Shown piece after piece: positions 16,484 through 25,303 of a stretch of 64,000 nt of DNA (position 1 is the stretch's first letter; each line of letters begins with the position of its first letter). The position numbers and the translations under genes are program-made. Source of the stretch: Nonomuraea sediminis (lineage in GTDB: Bacteria; Actinomycetota; Actinomycetes; Streptosporangiales; Streptosporangiaceae); the NCBI RefSeq assembly GCF_018531495.1, contig NZ_JAHDTI010000002.1, positions 558,001-622,000 on the forward strand, in the 5' to 3' direction. The notes under the pieces are model-generated. The model ran no database searches. It was not told where the DNA came from and saw only the letters and a list, made by a program, of their open reading frames with translations.

Positions 16484-17732
16484 GCAGTCGAGCCTCTGGA
16501 AGTACCCCGACTTCCTGCGGCTGTGGGCGGGCCAGAGCCTGTCGCAGTTCGGCTCGGCGTTCACCTACTTCGCGATCCCCGTCATCGCGGTCACCGTCCT
16601 GCACGCCTCCGAGGCGGAGATGGGCGTCGTCGGCTTCCTGCTCCGGGTCCCGATGGTGCTCTTCCTGCTCTTCGGCGTGCTGGCCGACCGGGTGCGCAAG
16701 CGGCCCATCCTGATCTGGACGGACCTGGCGCGCTTCGTGCTGATGATGCTGATCCCCATCGCGTGGTTCGCCAACCTGCTCACACTGGCCTGGATCTACG
16801 CCGTCATCTTCGGCATCGGGCTGCTCAGCACGCTCTTCCAGACGGCCTACCGCAGCTACTTCCCGTTTCTGGTGCCGCCGGAGAATTTCCTTGAGGGCAA
16901 CTCCAAGCTGCAGCTGACCGAGTCGGTCGCCCAGACGGTCGGACCCGGCCTGGCAGCGGCGCTGCTGAAGGTGCTCGCCGCGCCCGCGCTGCTGGTCATC
17001 GACGCGGTGTCGTACCTGGCCTCGGCGATCGCGGTGGCGCTGATCAAGCGGCCTGAAGCGCGGCCTGAGCCGGATGACACCACCGCCGGGCAGGTGCACA
17101 AGGCGATCTGGCAGGGCGTGGGCTGGGTGTTCCGGCACGAGCTGATCCGGCCGCTGGCCATCTCCTCGGCCGTGTACTCGCTGTTCATCCTGGGCTCGAT
17201 GAACTCGATCTACGCCCTGTACGTGATCCGCGACCTGGGCGTGCCCGCGGCGTGGTTCGGCAGCATCCTGGCCGGTGGCGGCGCGGGCGCGATCGTCGGA
17301 GCGCTGTTCGCTGTCAAGGTGATGCGGCGCTACGCGATCGGCAAGGTGCTGCTGTGGTCGATCGTGTACGGCAACCTCGCGCTCTTCCTCATCCCGCTGG
17401 CCACCGGTCCCGTCTGGGTCTCGGTGGCCATGCTGGTCGCCGCGCAGCTGGTCAGCGGCGTCATGTCGCAGATCTTCTTCGTCACCAACACCACGCTGGT
17501 GCAGACGATCACCCCGCCGCGGCTGCAGGGCCGCGTGGTGGCGTCGATCTACTCGCTGGGCCTGATGCCCGCCCCGCTGGGCGCGCTGGGCGCGGGCCTG
17601 CTGGCCGGCGCCGTGGGGACGCGCACGGCGCTGTGGGTGGTCGTGGCCATCGGCGCGCTGGTGCCGATCGCGGCGATGGCCTGGTCGCCGCTGGCCAAGC
17701 TCAAGCAGATGCCGGAGCCAGCCCAGCAATGA
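16464..17732 (+). CDS. MFS transporter, probable exporter of the cluster product
   Basis: 422 residues with about twelve hydrophobic segments and a loop after the second segment reading GVLADRVRKRP, the MFS inter-helix signature. It resembles the MFS_3/EntS-like group often found in siderophore and peptide clusters. The ATG lies 20 bases inside the terminal NRPS gene, so it belongs to the same operon and most likely exports the peptide or gives self-protection (inference from position). Its 3' end runs 32 bases into the convergent oxidoreductase gene. Confidence 0.92.
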   Translation: MASPTSEQSSLWKYPDFLRLWAGQSLSQFGSAFTYFAIPVIAVTVLHASEAEMGVVGFLLRVPMVLFLLFGVLADRVRKRPILIWTDLARFVLMMLIPIAWFANLLTLAWIYAVIFGIGLLSTLFQTAYRSYFPFLVPPENFLEGNSKLQLTESVAQTVGPGLAAALLKVLAAPALLVIDAVSYLASAIAVALIKRPEARPEPDDTTAGQVHKAIWQGVGWVFRHELIRPLAISSAVYSLFILGSMNSIYALYVIRDLGVPAAWFGSILAGGGAGAIVGALFAVKVMRRYAIGKVLLWSIVYGNLALFLIPLATGPVWVSVAMLVAAQLVSGVMSQIFFVTNTTLVQTITPPRLQGRVVASIYSLGLMPAPLGALGAGLLAGAVGTRTALWVVVAIGALVPIAAMAWSPLAKLKQMPEPAQQ

Positions 17733-18720
17733 GCCGTAGCTGGCGGCTGCGCAGCCGCCGGGTGGGCGTGACCAGGCCGACGATCAGCGTGGTCGCGCCC
17801 GCCTCCTGGTAGGCCGCCATCCGCTCGCGCACCTTGCCCGCCGGACCGCACATGGTCATCGCGTCGACGAGCGCGTCGGGCAGCATCGCCATGGCCTCGC
17901 CCTGCCGCCCGTCCAGGAAGGCCTCCTGCATGCGGGCGGCCTCCTGCTCGAAGCCGAGCGTGGTGGCCAGGCGGTTGTAGAAGTTGGTACGGCGCGAGCC
18001 CATGCCGCCCAGGTAGAGGGCGAGCATGGGCCGCATCATGTCGTAGGCCAGCTCCTGGTCCTCCTCGACGAGCGTGAGCACCATGGGCGCGATGTCGAGG
18101 TCGCTCCTGTTCAGGTGTGTGGCCATCTTGGCCAGGTGATCGGGCGGGAAGTGGATGGCCAGCCAGCCGTCGGCGAGCTCGCCCGCCAGCGCGACGGTCT
18201 TCGGCCCCATCGCGGCCAGGTAGACGGGCAGCCGTTCCTGCACCGGCGAGACGGCCAGCGTCAGCTCCTTGCCCTCGCTGCCGGGCAAGGGCAGCGTCAT
18301 CGATGGGCCGTCATGCTGGACCGGCTCGCCCCGCAGCGCCTTCCGGGTGATGTGCAGGTAGTCGCGGGCCCGGGCCAGCGGCCGGTCGAAGCGCTCGCCG
18401 TGCCAGCCCTCGACCACCTGCGGGCCGGACAATCCCACGCCGAGCCTGGCCCGGCCGCCGGAGAGCTGGTCGAGGGTCGCCGCGGTCATGGCGGCGACGA
18501 CGGGCTTGCGCCCGGTCATCTGGAGCACGCCGGTACCCAGCGCGATGCGTTCCGTCTGCCCGGCGATCCAGGCCAGCAGGCTCGCCGGATCGGTCCCGTA
18601 GGTCTCGGCCGCCCACACCGAGTCATAGCCCAGCGCCTCGGCCTCGCGTACCAGCGCCAGGTGGTCGGCAGGGCCGAGGCCGGCGCCGCCCCAGTAGCTC
18701 ATGCTGTAACCGAGGCGCAT
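17701..18720 (-). CDS. Luciferase-like (LLM class) oxidoreductase
   Basis: 339 residues. Start at ATG 18720, preceded by AGGAG. The N-terminus MRLGYSMSYWGG, the block RIALGTGVLQ and the block LGVGLSGPQVVEGWHG match luciferase-like TIM-barrel flavin/deazaflavin enzymes. The last block is typical of the subgroup annotated as F420-dependent in actinobacteria, so either F420 or FMN is possible. It is the last gene of the ACP-NRPS-thioesterase operon and overlaps the thioesterase gene by 22 bases, so a tailoring oxidation or reduction of the peptide is likely. The substrate cannot be deduced. Confidence 0.88.
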   Translation of the reverse strand: MRLGYSMSYWGGAGLGPADHLALVREAEALGYDSVWAAETYGTDPASLLAWIAGQTERIALGTGVLQMTGRKPVVAAMTAATLDQLSGGRARLGVGLSGPQVVEGWHGERFDRPLARARDYLHITRKALRGEPVQHDGPSMTLPLPGSEGKELTLAVSPVQERLPVYLAAMGPKTVALAGELADGWLAIHFPPDHLAKMATHLNRSDLDIAPMVLTLVEEDQELAYDMMRPMLALYLGGMGSRRTNFYNRLATTLGFEQEAARMQEAFLDGRQGEAMAMLPDALVDAMTMCGPAGKVRERMAAYQEAGATTLIVGLVTPTRRLRSRQLRLIAGLAPASA

Positions 18721-19427
18721 CCCATCTCCTGTGCGATCGTGGCCGCCAGCATGGCCGGGTTCTCCTCGGCCAGCCAGTGTGTCGAGTCGAGCCCTTTCAG
18801 CACGGGCCTGTGCACGCTCTGCCGTCGCCAGCCCAGCAGCCCGCCCCTGGTCAGCGATCGGTCCCGGGTGCCGTACAGGACCGTGATGGGCACCGGCAGC
18901 GGCGGCCCTGACCGGTGGTGATAACCGGCCAGCAGCCCGAAGTCGGCGCGGAGCGCCGGTTCCAGCACGGGCCAGAGCGCCTCGCGCTCGGCCAGCTCGG
19001 GCGGGACGCCGCCGAGCGCGATCACCTGCTCCCAGAACAGCCACGAGGGCAGGGACGGCAGGCGGCGCATGAACAACGTCACGTCAGGAGCGCCGAACGA
19101 GCTCACGATCAGCCGTTCCGGCCGCCCGCCCAGCTCGACCACGCGGCGGCAGACGAGGAAGGCCAGCAACGCCCCGCTGCAGTAGCCGAACAGCGTGTAC
19201 TTCTTTCCGACGAGATCCTGCGCGAGGTCGTCGACGAGCCCGTCGAGATCCGTACGCGGCTCTTCGGCGAGCCTGGCCTGCCTGCCCGGCAGGTTGACCG
19301 ACCACAGACCCACCTCGGGCGGGAAATGTCCGGCGAGCTCGCCGAGCGAAGCCGGACCGCCACCCGCGTGCGGGAAGGTGACCAGCGCCCGCTCCCCCTC
19401 CTTGACCTGGACGAACCACGGCGTCAT
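18699..19427 (-). CDS. Type II thioesterase (editing), cysteine nucleophile
   Basis: 242 residues; ATG overlaps the stop of the upstream NRPS gene (ATGA). It has the N-terminal FPHAGGGPAS motif of external (type II) thioesterases of PKS/NRPS clusters, which clear misprimed carrier domains. The nucleophile elbow is FGYCSGA, with Cys where Ser is usual. An Asp (GTRDRS) and a His (DSTHWL) sit at the expected places, so the triad looks complete as Cys-Asp-His. Two of two thioesterases in the cluster therefore use Cys. Confidence 0.92.
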   Translation of the reverse strand: MTPWFVQVKEGERALVTFPHAGGGPASLGELAGHFPPEVGLWSVNLPGRQARLAEEPRTDLDGLVDDLAQDLVGKKYTLFGYCSGALLAFLVCRRVVELGGRPERLIVSSFGAPDVTLFMRRLPSLPSWLFWEQVIALGGVPPELAEREALWPVLEPALRADFGLLAGYHHRSGPPLPVPITVLYGTRDRSLTRGGLLGWRRQSVHRPVLKGLDSTHWLAEENPAMLAATIAQEMGCASVTA

Positions 19428-22400
19428 CGGGTCTCTCCCAGGTGGGCGGCCAGCTCGGCCGGGGTCGGATGGTCGAACACGGCCCGTACCGAGACCGGGC
19501 GGCCCGCCAGCTCCTCCAGCGGGCGGATCAGCCGTACGGCCAGCACGGAGTGGCCGCCGTTGAGGAAGAAGTTGTCGTGCGGCCCCAGCCCGGGGCGGTT
19601 CAGCGCGTCGCGCCACAGCGCCACCACCTGCTGGACCAGCCCGTCGCCTGATTCTTGCTCCTGGGCACGGTCTTCCGCCGGTACCACCAGGTCGCGGTAG
19701 GCGATCTTCCCGTTGGCGGTGGTGGGGAGCCTGTCGGTGACGACGTAGCGGGTGGGGACGGCGTAGTCGGGCAGCCGCGTCCTGGCGAAGTGCCACAGCT
19801 CCCCGTCGGCGGCCTGGCCGGTGACCTCGAGGAAGGCGACGAGCCGCCCGTCGGTCTGCGGGTCGCCGTCGAGGATCACCGCGGCCGTCCGTACCGCCTC
19901 GTGCTCGTGCAGCGCGGCCTCGACCTCGCCGAGCTCGATGCGGTGGCCGCGCAGCTTGATCTGCCTGTCATCGCGGCCGAGGAGCTCGAGAGTGCCGTCG
20001 TGGCGGATCCGGGCGCGGTCGCCGGTCCGGTAGAACCTGCCGTACCGGTCGTGGTGCCCGAAGCGCTCGGCCGTCAGCTCCGGCCGGTTGAGGTAGCCCG
20101 CGCTCACCCCCGCACCGGCGACGCACAGCTCGCCCGGCACGCCCGGCGGCAGCTCGCGGCCCGCGGCGTCGGTGACGAAGAGCTGGGTGTTGGCCAGAGG
20201 CGCACCCGCGGGCACCGGATCGGCCGGCGGCTCGCGCAGCTCGGCCGCGGTGGACCAGATCGTGGTCTCCGTCGGCCCGTAGACGTTGAAGAGGCGGCAG
20301 CCCAGTCCCAGCAGGTCCCTGGCCAGGGCGGCGGGCATCGGCTCGCCGCCGCACAGCACGGTGCGCCCGGCCAGTTCCTGCCGGGCTTCCGGCGCGATCA
20401 GCCGCCACGCGGTCGGCGTGGCCTGCACGACCTGGACGTCGGCCATCAGCTTGAGGAATCTGCTCGGCTGCAACTGGTCCTCGTCCGAGGCCACGACCAC
20501 AGTGCCTGCGGAGGCCAGCGGCAGCAGCAGCTCCAGCCAGGAGATGTCGAAGGAGGTGGTGGTGGACCAGAGCACGCTCTTCGGTGCGCCGAGCCGGTCG
20601 GCGAAGTCCAGCACCAGGTTCCCCAGGTTCCCGTGCGTGACCTGCACGCCCTTGGGCCGCCCGGTGGAGCCGGAGGTGTAGATGACATACGCGATATTTC
20701 CGGATTCGTGGGTGAGCGTCGTCGGCACCCCCCTGGTGCCGGGCGTCGGCGCGACCGGCGTGTCACCGGCCCCTGGCACCCCCGTGGTACTGGGCATCGG
20801 CGCGACCGGAGTGTCACCGGCCCACTCGGGGGCGCCCTCCGCGACCACCAGCCGGGCGTTTGAATCGCTCACCTGGTAGGCGAGCCGGGACTCAGGTTGC
20901 CGCACGTCCAGCGGCAGGAACGCCGCTCCCGCCTGCCACACGCCCAGCACCGCCGCCACCAGGTCCGCCGAGCGATCAAGAGCCAGAGCGACGAGGTCGC
21001 CGTGCCGTACCCCTCGCTCGTGCAGCAGGTCGCGGACCGCGGCCGCGCGCCCCAGCAGCTCGTCGTAGCTGATCTCGCGCCCGCCCTCGCGCACCGCCAC
21101 CTTGCTGCTTGGTGCGATGCGCTCGACCAGCGTGCCGTTCCAGGTGCGGCCGGTGTCGTTGACCCGGTCCAGCAAGGCCCGGTCCTCCGGCGAGAGCACG
21201 TCCGTCACGGCTCCGCGGGCCGCCTGCCGTACCACCGCGGACATCCTGGCCGCGAACGCCGCGATCTCGTCCTCGTCGTGCACCTCGGTGCTGTGCACCA
21301 TGCGGATGGTGAGCCGATCCGGCTCCTGGATGACGTTGCACTGCAGGTCCAGGCGGCTGCGGTCGATGAGGTTGTCGACATACCCGGGCACCTCGCCCTG
21401 GATGTGGACCTTCTCGTCGCTCCAGGGCCGGTAGTTGAACATGTGCCGGAACAGCGGGACCCGCCAGTCGTCCGTGCCGTGCCCGCGGCGGGTCAGCACC
21501 GCCTCCACCGAGGCGTCGGCGTGCTCGATCCCCTCCGCGAAAGCCTCCTCCACGCGCCTGGCGACCTGCTCGAAGTCGTCGTCCAGCTCGACGTGGACAC
21601 GCAGCGGCAGCGTGCTCACGGCGTAGCCGACCTGCCCCCACTCCTCGCCCGCCCTGGTGCTGACCGGCATGCCGATCAGCAGGTCCGGGCCGGCGCCGTG
21701 CCCGCGCAGCGTCAGCAGGAAGGCGGTAGCCAGCACGATGTTGCCGGTGGTGCGCAGCCTGGCCCGCAGCTCGTCCAGTGCCGCCACCGTCTCGGCTTCG
21801 ACCTGCCACGAGCAGGTGTGACCGGCGAACGTCGGATGGGCCGGCGAGTGCCTGCTCCCCGGCAGCACCATGGCGGCGGGGTCGACGCCGTCGAGCCTCT
21901 CCAGCCAGTAACCGATCGACTCCTCCGACGGCTGCCCCGGCTCCAGCAACGGTGCAGGCCCCGCCAGCTCGGGCGGCAGCGTGCCGTGCCCGGTCTGGCT
22001 GTCGTAGAAGCGGCCCAGTTCCTCCACCAGGAGCTGCAGGGAGGTGCCGTCGATGATGATGTGGTGGCCGGCCAGGCACACCACGGTCCCTGCGCCGTCG
22101 GGCAGGGTGAAGTGCCCCACCCTGATGAGCAGGTCGCGGCCCAGGTCGAAGGGCTCGTCCAGGAAGGACTGCAGGTCCGCGACCAGCGTCTCCTCCGTCG
22201 TGGCCCGCGTCTCGACCTTCAGCTGGGCATCCTGGGGCGCGACCAGGTGCCTGACGGGCGTCCCCTTCATTTCGGGGAACCGGAGCCGTAGTGCCGGATG
22301 CCGCTTGACCAGCCGGTTCACCGCGATCTGCAGCGGCAGCCTGCGCAGCGGCGTCTCGAACCTGAGCGCTACCGCCAGGTTAGACACGCCGCTGTCCGGC

Positions 22401-23632
22401 GCGAGCTGCTCCAGAACCCAGAAGGAGTACGGCACCGCCGACAGCGGCCGCGGCTCCTCCACGGAGGCGGGCAACTCCGGCTCCGGCCGCGGGATCGGAA
22501 TGCGTTGCAGCGGGTGATCGGGATCGAGCGCGGCCCAATCCACCCGTCCGCCGCCCGTCCAGAACCTGGCCACAGCGGCCAACAGCCCCGCGAGATCGCC
22601 ACCCACCCGGACCTCGGCTCCGGCCGCCTCTTGCGCGAGGACCTCCTTTAGCGGAAGGTCACTCGCCGTCCCTTGCGCGAGCGCCTCCTTTAGCGGAAGG
22701 TCACTCGCCATCTCTCGCGCGAGCGCCTCCTTCAGTGGAAGGTCGCTCGCCGTCTCTTGCGCAAGGCCGGCCAGCGCCTCCCCCAGCGGAAGATCACCCG
22801 CCGTCTCTTGCCCGAGGCTGGCCAGCGCGTCATTTAGCGGAAGGTCACTCGCGAGGAGGGCCGAGTCCGGGGCTTCCGCGCGGATACCCCAGGCAGCGAG
22901 CGTGGCGGCCAGCCCGTAAGCGGTGGCGAAGGCTGCGTGCGGGCCGGTCCAGTCGCCCGGCAGTTCGACGCCGCGCGCCTCGAAGGCCTCCGCGCACACG
23001 TCCACGGCCTCGGTGAACAAACGCACCACGCCGTACAGGCCAGCCGCCTCGTCGGGGAGGGACAGGCGGACCGGCTCCTGCTCGTAGGTGTGCTCGCGGC
23101 CCAGCGCGAGAGCGGCCTCTGCGGCGCTCCGGCAGACCACCGCACCTCTCACGGGATGGTGGACGCGTCCCTGCTGCAGAGTGCCCACCGCATCGGCGTA
23201 CCGGTCCTCCGGCAGCCCGGCGAAGAAGCTCGCCAGGCCCCGCCGTACAGCCTCGGCCTCTTCACGGGTACGGCCAGACCACACCACCACGCGCGCCCGG
23301 CCGTCACCCGGGGCATGCACGGGCGGATAGCCCTCCTCGACCTCGAGATCGTCGGGCCAGATCACCCGGTGCACCAGATCGCCATCGAGCAACGCGCGGT
23401 CGAGAAGCCGCAGAACCAGGGTGCCGCGCAGCGTGCCCAGCGGCAGCTCGCCGGCATCGGTCACGGCCAGCTCGCACTCCCTGGCCAGCAACGCCGCGCA
23501 GGCCTTACCCACTCCGCCGTACACCTGGACGACCTGCGCCCCCGGATCGTGCCCGGCCTCCTCGGCCGCCCCCACCTCCTGCGGGAAGCGCCCCATCGCG
23601 ATCACGGCGATGGGCTGTTCGTGAGGGGTCAC
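19424..23632 (-). CDS. NRPS C-A-T (predicted glycine) with eroded KS-AT N-terminus
   Basis: 1402 residues, GTG start overlapping the ACP stop. The last roughly 1000 residues are a normal module: condensation (GHHIIIDG), adenylation (YTSGSTGRPKG, VYGPTETTIWS, RTGDRARI) and carrier (GGHSV). The pocket reads D-I-L-Q-L-G-V-I by eye, a glycine code. The first roughly 400 residues look like a shrunken PKS. QPIAVIAMGRFP resembles a KS start, RLLDRALLDGD a late KS block, TLQQGR the KS-AT linker, HAAFATAYGLAATLAAWGI an AT block, and GGGRVDWAAL the region after AT. The KS DTACSS cysteine and the AT GHSxG serine are absent, so this part cannot extend a chain. Two sets of tandem repeats lie inside the gene. 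The eroded part may now serve only for docking (inference). Confidence 0.92.
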   Translation of the reverse strand: MTPHEQPIAVIAMGRFPQEVGAAEEAGHDPGAQVVQVYGGVGKACAALLARECELAVTDAGELPLGTLRGTLVLRLLDRALLDGDLVHRVIWPDDLEVEEGYPPVHAPGDGRARVVVWSGRTREEAEAVRRGLASFFAGLPEDRYADAVGTLQQGRVHHPVRGAVVCRSAAEAALALGREHTYEQEPVRLSLPDEAAGLYGVVRLFTEAVDVCAEAFEARGVELPGDWTGPHAAFATAYGLAATLAAWGIRAEAPDSALLASDLPLNDALASLGQETAGDLPLGEALAGLAQETASDLPLKEALAREMASDLPLKEALAQGTASDLPLKEVLAQEAAGAEVRVGGDLAGLLAAVARFWTGGGRVDWAALDPDHPLQRIPIPRPEPELPASVEEPRPLSAVPYSFWVLEQLAPDSGVSNLAVALRFETPLRRLPLQIAVNRLVKRHPALRLRFPEMKGTPVRHLVAPQDAQLKVETRATTEETLVADLQSFLDEPFDLGRDLLIRVGHFTLPDGAGTVVCLAGHHIIIDGTSLQLLVEELGRFYDSQTGHGTLPPELAGPAPLLEPGQPSEESIGYWLERLDGVDPAAMVLPGSRHSPAHPTFAGHTCSWQVEAETVAALDELRARLRTTGNIVLATAFLLTLRGHGAGPDLLIGMPVSTRAGEEWGQVGYAVSTLPLRVHVELDDDFEQVARRVEEAFAEGIEHADASVEAVLTRRGHGTDDWRVPLFRHMFNYRPWSDEKVHIQGEVPGYVDNLIDRSRLDLQCNVIQEPDRLTIRMVHSTEVHDEDEIAAFAARMSAVVRQAARGAVTDVLSPEDRALLDRVNDTGRTWNGTLVERIAPSSKVAVREGGREISYDELLGRAAAVRDLLHERGVRHGDLVALALDRSADLVAAVLGVWQAGAAFLPLDVRQPESRLAYQVSDSNARLVVAEGAPEWAGDTPVAPMPSTTGVPGAGDTPVAPTPGTRGVPTTLTHESGNIAYVIYTSGSTGRPKGVQVTHGNLGNLVLDFADRLGAPKSVLWSTTTSFDISWLELLLPLASAGTVVVASDEDQLQPSRFLKLMADVQVVQATPTAWRLIAPEARQELAGRTVLCGGEPMPAALARDLLGLGCRLFNVYGPTETTIWSTAAELREPPADPVPAGAPLANTQLFVTDAAGRELPPGVPGELCVAGAGVSAGYLNRPELTAERFGHHDRYGRFYRTGDRARIRHDGTLELLGRDDRQIKLRGHRIELGEVEAALHEHEAVRTAAVILDGDPQTDGRLVAFLEVTGQAADGELWHFARTRLPDYAVPTRYVVTDRLPTTANGKIAYRDLVVPAEDRAQEQESGDGLVQQVVALWRDALNRPGLGPHDNFFLNGGHSVLAVRLIRPLEELAGRPVSVRAVFDHPTPAELAAHLGETR
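20724..20825. repeat. Two 51-base tandem units inside the glycine NRPS gene
   Basis: Two head-to-tail units, 20724-20774 and 20775-20825, differ at only a few bases. On the coding strand each encodes 17 residues (AGDTPVAPMPSTTGVPG and AGDTPVAPTPGTRGVPT), a Pro-rich stretch in the variable stretch between adenylation motifs A2 and A3. The reading frame is kept. Confidence 0.88.
22625..22852. repeat. Five in-frame minisatellite units in the eroded AT part
   Basis: Read on the coding (minus) strand, 228 bases hold two 51-base units (ASDLPLNDALASLGQET, AGDLPLGEALAGLAQET) and then three 42-base units (ASDLPLKEALAREM, ASDLPLKEALAQGT, ASDLPLKEVLAQEA). The shared core is (A/S)DLPL followed by an Ala-Leu-rich stretch, which should form short helices. 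Unit lengths are multiples of three, so copy number can vary without breaking the frame. Confidence 0.93.
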
Positions 23633-23934
23633 TGACCGTCCTTGCGAATCCTGGCACGCACGTCCCGGCGGCTACCGCCCACCGGACGGCGACGCACACC
23701 GTCCTGCCTGGCAGGCGCCTGGCCCTGCGTGATCAGGTCCTCGAGAGCACGCAGGTTCGGGTGAGTGAACATCGCGGTGACCGGCAGGCTCAGCCCCAGT
23801 GTGCTGGTGATCTCCTCATGCAGCTCGACCAGGGCAAGCGAATCGAGACCAGCTTCAAAGAAGTTGAGATCGGGATCGAGAGCGTGGCCTAACCGCCGCT
23901 CCACAAGAGATGCCACCGCGTCGGCCTGGGTCAT
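23629..23934 (-). CDS. Free-standing acyl/peptidyl carrier protein
   Basis: 101 residues. ATG at 23934 is preceded by AAAGGA at a good distance. The helix II motif FFEAGLDSLALVEL holds the serine that receives phosphopantetheine. A basic tail of about 25 residues (RRRPVGGSRRDVRARIRKDG) follows the domain and is unusual for a carrier. It is the first gene of the reverse operon and overlaps the NRPS gene by four bases, so it probably carries a building block or intermediate for that module (inference). Confidence 0.9.
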   Translation of the reverse strand: MTQADAVASLVERRLGHALDPDLNFFEAGLDSLALVELHEEITSTLGLSLPVTAMFTHPNLRALEDLITQGQAPARQDGVRRRPVGGSRRDVRARIRKDGQ

Positions 23935-24325
23935 CCGGCGTCCTTTGTCTCGCCTGCGATAGGACGGGATCACCGTCCACCTCCCAGCATCCTTCCCGAG
24001 CCCCACAATCCACCACAAGCCCGTATTTTTCAGGATTTCAGCCCCCCAAAGCCCACCAGGCCACCACCTGCTGATCTTGACGTCATGACTCACTCAGAAG
24101 GCGGTGGCCGTCACTATGCAGATCTGAACGGTCCGAAGATCAGCGCGTCGTCCCTCACCAGCGAGGCCGACATCTCGGCATGCTCATCCCGCCACCGCCG
24201 GATCACGCACTACCGACCAGCAATCCGGTGGTCAAGCTCTCCGTCGATGATCGCCGCGCAGTCCGTACCAGCCTGGAGGGCGGGATTGGGCTCGGTATCC
24301 CTCGCTCCGCCATCGGGTGCTCCAG
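23935..24325. other. Intergenic region upstream of the ACP operon
   Basis: No supported gene. The part next to 23934 must hold the promoter and ribosome site of the carrier-protein operon. The rest has the look of decayed coding DNA. On the minus strand near 24130-24215 a short stretch (RRWRDEHAEMSASLV) faintly recalls a tyrosine recombinase, but it is too short to call. Confidence 0.5.
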
Positions 24326-24703
24326 ATGAGCGGCGTGCTGTACTCCTGGGGAGGCGGAGGTCTGGGCGGACCAGGCCCCGGCATCGGCCGAGGAGCTCAG
24401 ACCAAGGGCTTCGACTGCTCCGGGCTCGCCAAGTACGCCTAGGGCAAGGCAGGCGTGAAGATCGGCGGCACCACGGCGACCCAGTGGAATGCGGGCGTCC
24501 ATGTGCCATGGTCACAGCTCAAGCCCGGCGACCTGATCTTCTTCGCGATCGATCCCAAAAGCCCGGCAACCATCCATCACGTCGTGCTCAACATCGACGG
24601 CAAGCGTTACGTACATGCACCCCATACCGGCAGCACAGTGCAAGTCGGCACCTGGACGGCGAAGCGAGAGGCCGAGTACGCCGGAGCTGTCCGACCGGGT
24701 TGA
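24326..24703 (+). pseudogene. NlpC/P60 peptidase gene broken by an in-frame TAG
   Basis: One reading frame from ATG 24326 to TGA 24701-24703 encodes an NlpC/P60-type peptidoglycan peptidase domain: YSWGGGG, then the catalytic FDCSGL, and after a gap the HHVVLNIDG block with the catalytic His. TAG at 24440-24442 interrupts it right after FDCSGLAKYA, where the family continues without a break (GKAGVKIGGTTATQW). The usual N-terminal half with a signal peptide is also missing. The second half alone could be translated from an ATG-like start but would lack the catalytic Cys, so the gene is most likely dead. A sequencing error at one base could mimic the stop. Confidence 0.75.
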
Positions 24704-24863
24704 AGGCCGCATATGACCTGCTCACCAGGGCCGATGGGCGTACGCTTAATGCGACCGCTCTCACCCTTTTTTGACCGAAATTGGTTGAGCTGGTTCCAGG
24801 AAGGGGTCGACTTCTATGTGAGTCGGCCCTTCCCACGTTCTTCTATGGCCACCGGGTGCGGAC

Positions 24864-25148
24864 TCATGCGCTCGCCCGGTCTTTCTCCCGGCTCAACGCG
24901 GGAGAAGTGGGAAGTTCAATCCGTAGGCCCTCGGCAGCGTCTTCCCCGGCAGCCGCCTCCGCCGGGGGAAGCAGAGCCTTCGCCAGGCCTGTCACCCTGT
25001 CGAATAGCTCAAGGACGAACTTCCGTCCATCCTCCCGCCAGATGAGGAGGGGCAAGGGGATGGCCATCGCCAGAAGGACCGGTGACAAGAGAAACACCAG
25101 GAGTGCGCCCAAGGCGACTCTCTGCCAGGTGGCATGAAGGACGATCAT
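24864..25148 (-). CDS. Small membrane protein, unknown function
   Basis: 94 residues from ATG 25148, with AAGGG a few bases upstream. Residues about 10-36 form one strongly hydrophobic segment (VALGALLVFLLSPVLLAMAI), followed by a charged cytoplasm-like tail. No family is recognised. It stands alone between the broken peptidase gene and an unassigned stretch. Confidence 0.55.
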   Translation of the reverse strand: MIVLHATWQRVALGALLVFLLSPVLLAMAIPLPLLIWREDGRKFVLELFDRVTGLAKALLPPAEAAAGEDAAEGLRIELPTSPALSREKDRASA

Positions 25149-25284
25149 GGGGAGCCCTTGCTCGTGTGCCGCTGTGAGGTCTCGGGCCAGATGTGTCCGA
25201 GTAATGCTCGCCAGCCAGCGGCTGGTCGAGAGGGATGCCTCTCGCCTAGGGCCCCGGTCTACGTCGGGTTCTCCCCTGTCAGAG

Positions 25285-25303
25285 GCTGACCGTTGTGGTC
25301 AGC
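25285..25303. repeat. Short perfect inverted repeat (7-base arms, 5-base loop)
   Basis: GCTGACC and GGTCAGC flank GTTGT. It lies in the gene-free stretch upstream of the small membrane protein. No T-run follows, so it may be an operator rather than a terminator. Single occurrence, so weak evidence. Confidence 0.35.

Noticed and set aside
24130..24215. Possible tyrosine-recombinase fragment on the minus strand
   Set aside because: Only about 15 residues resemble an integrase and no catalytic residue can be placed.
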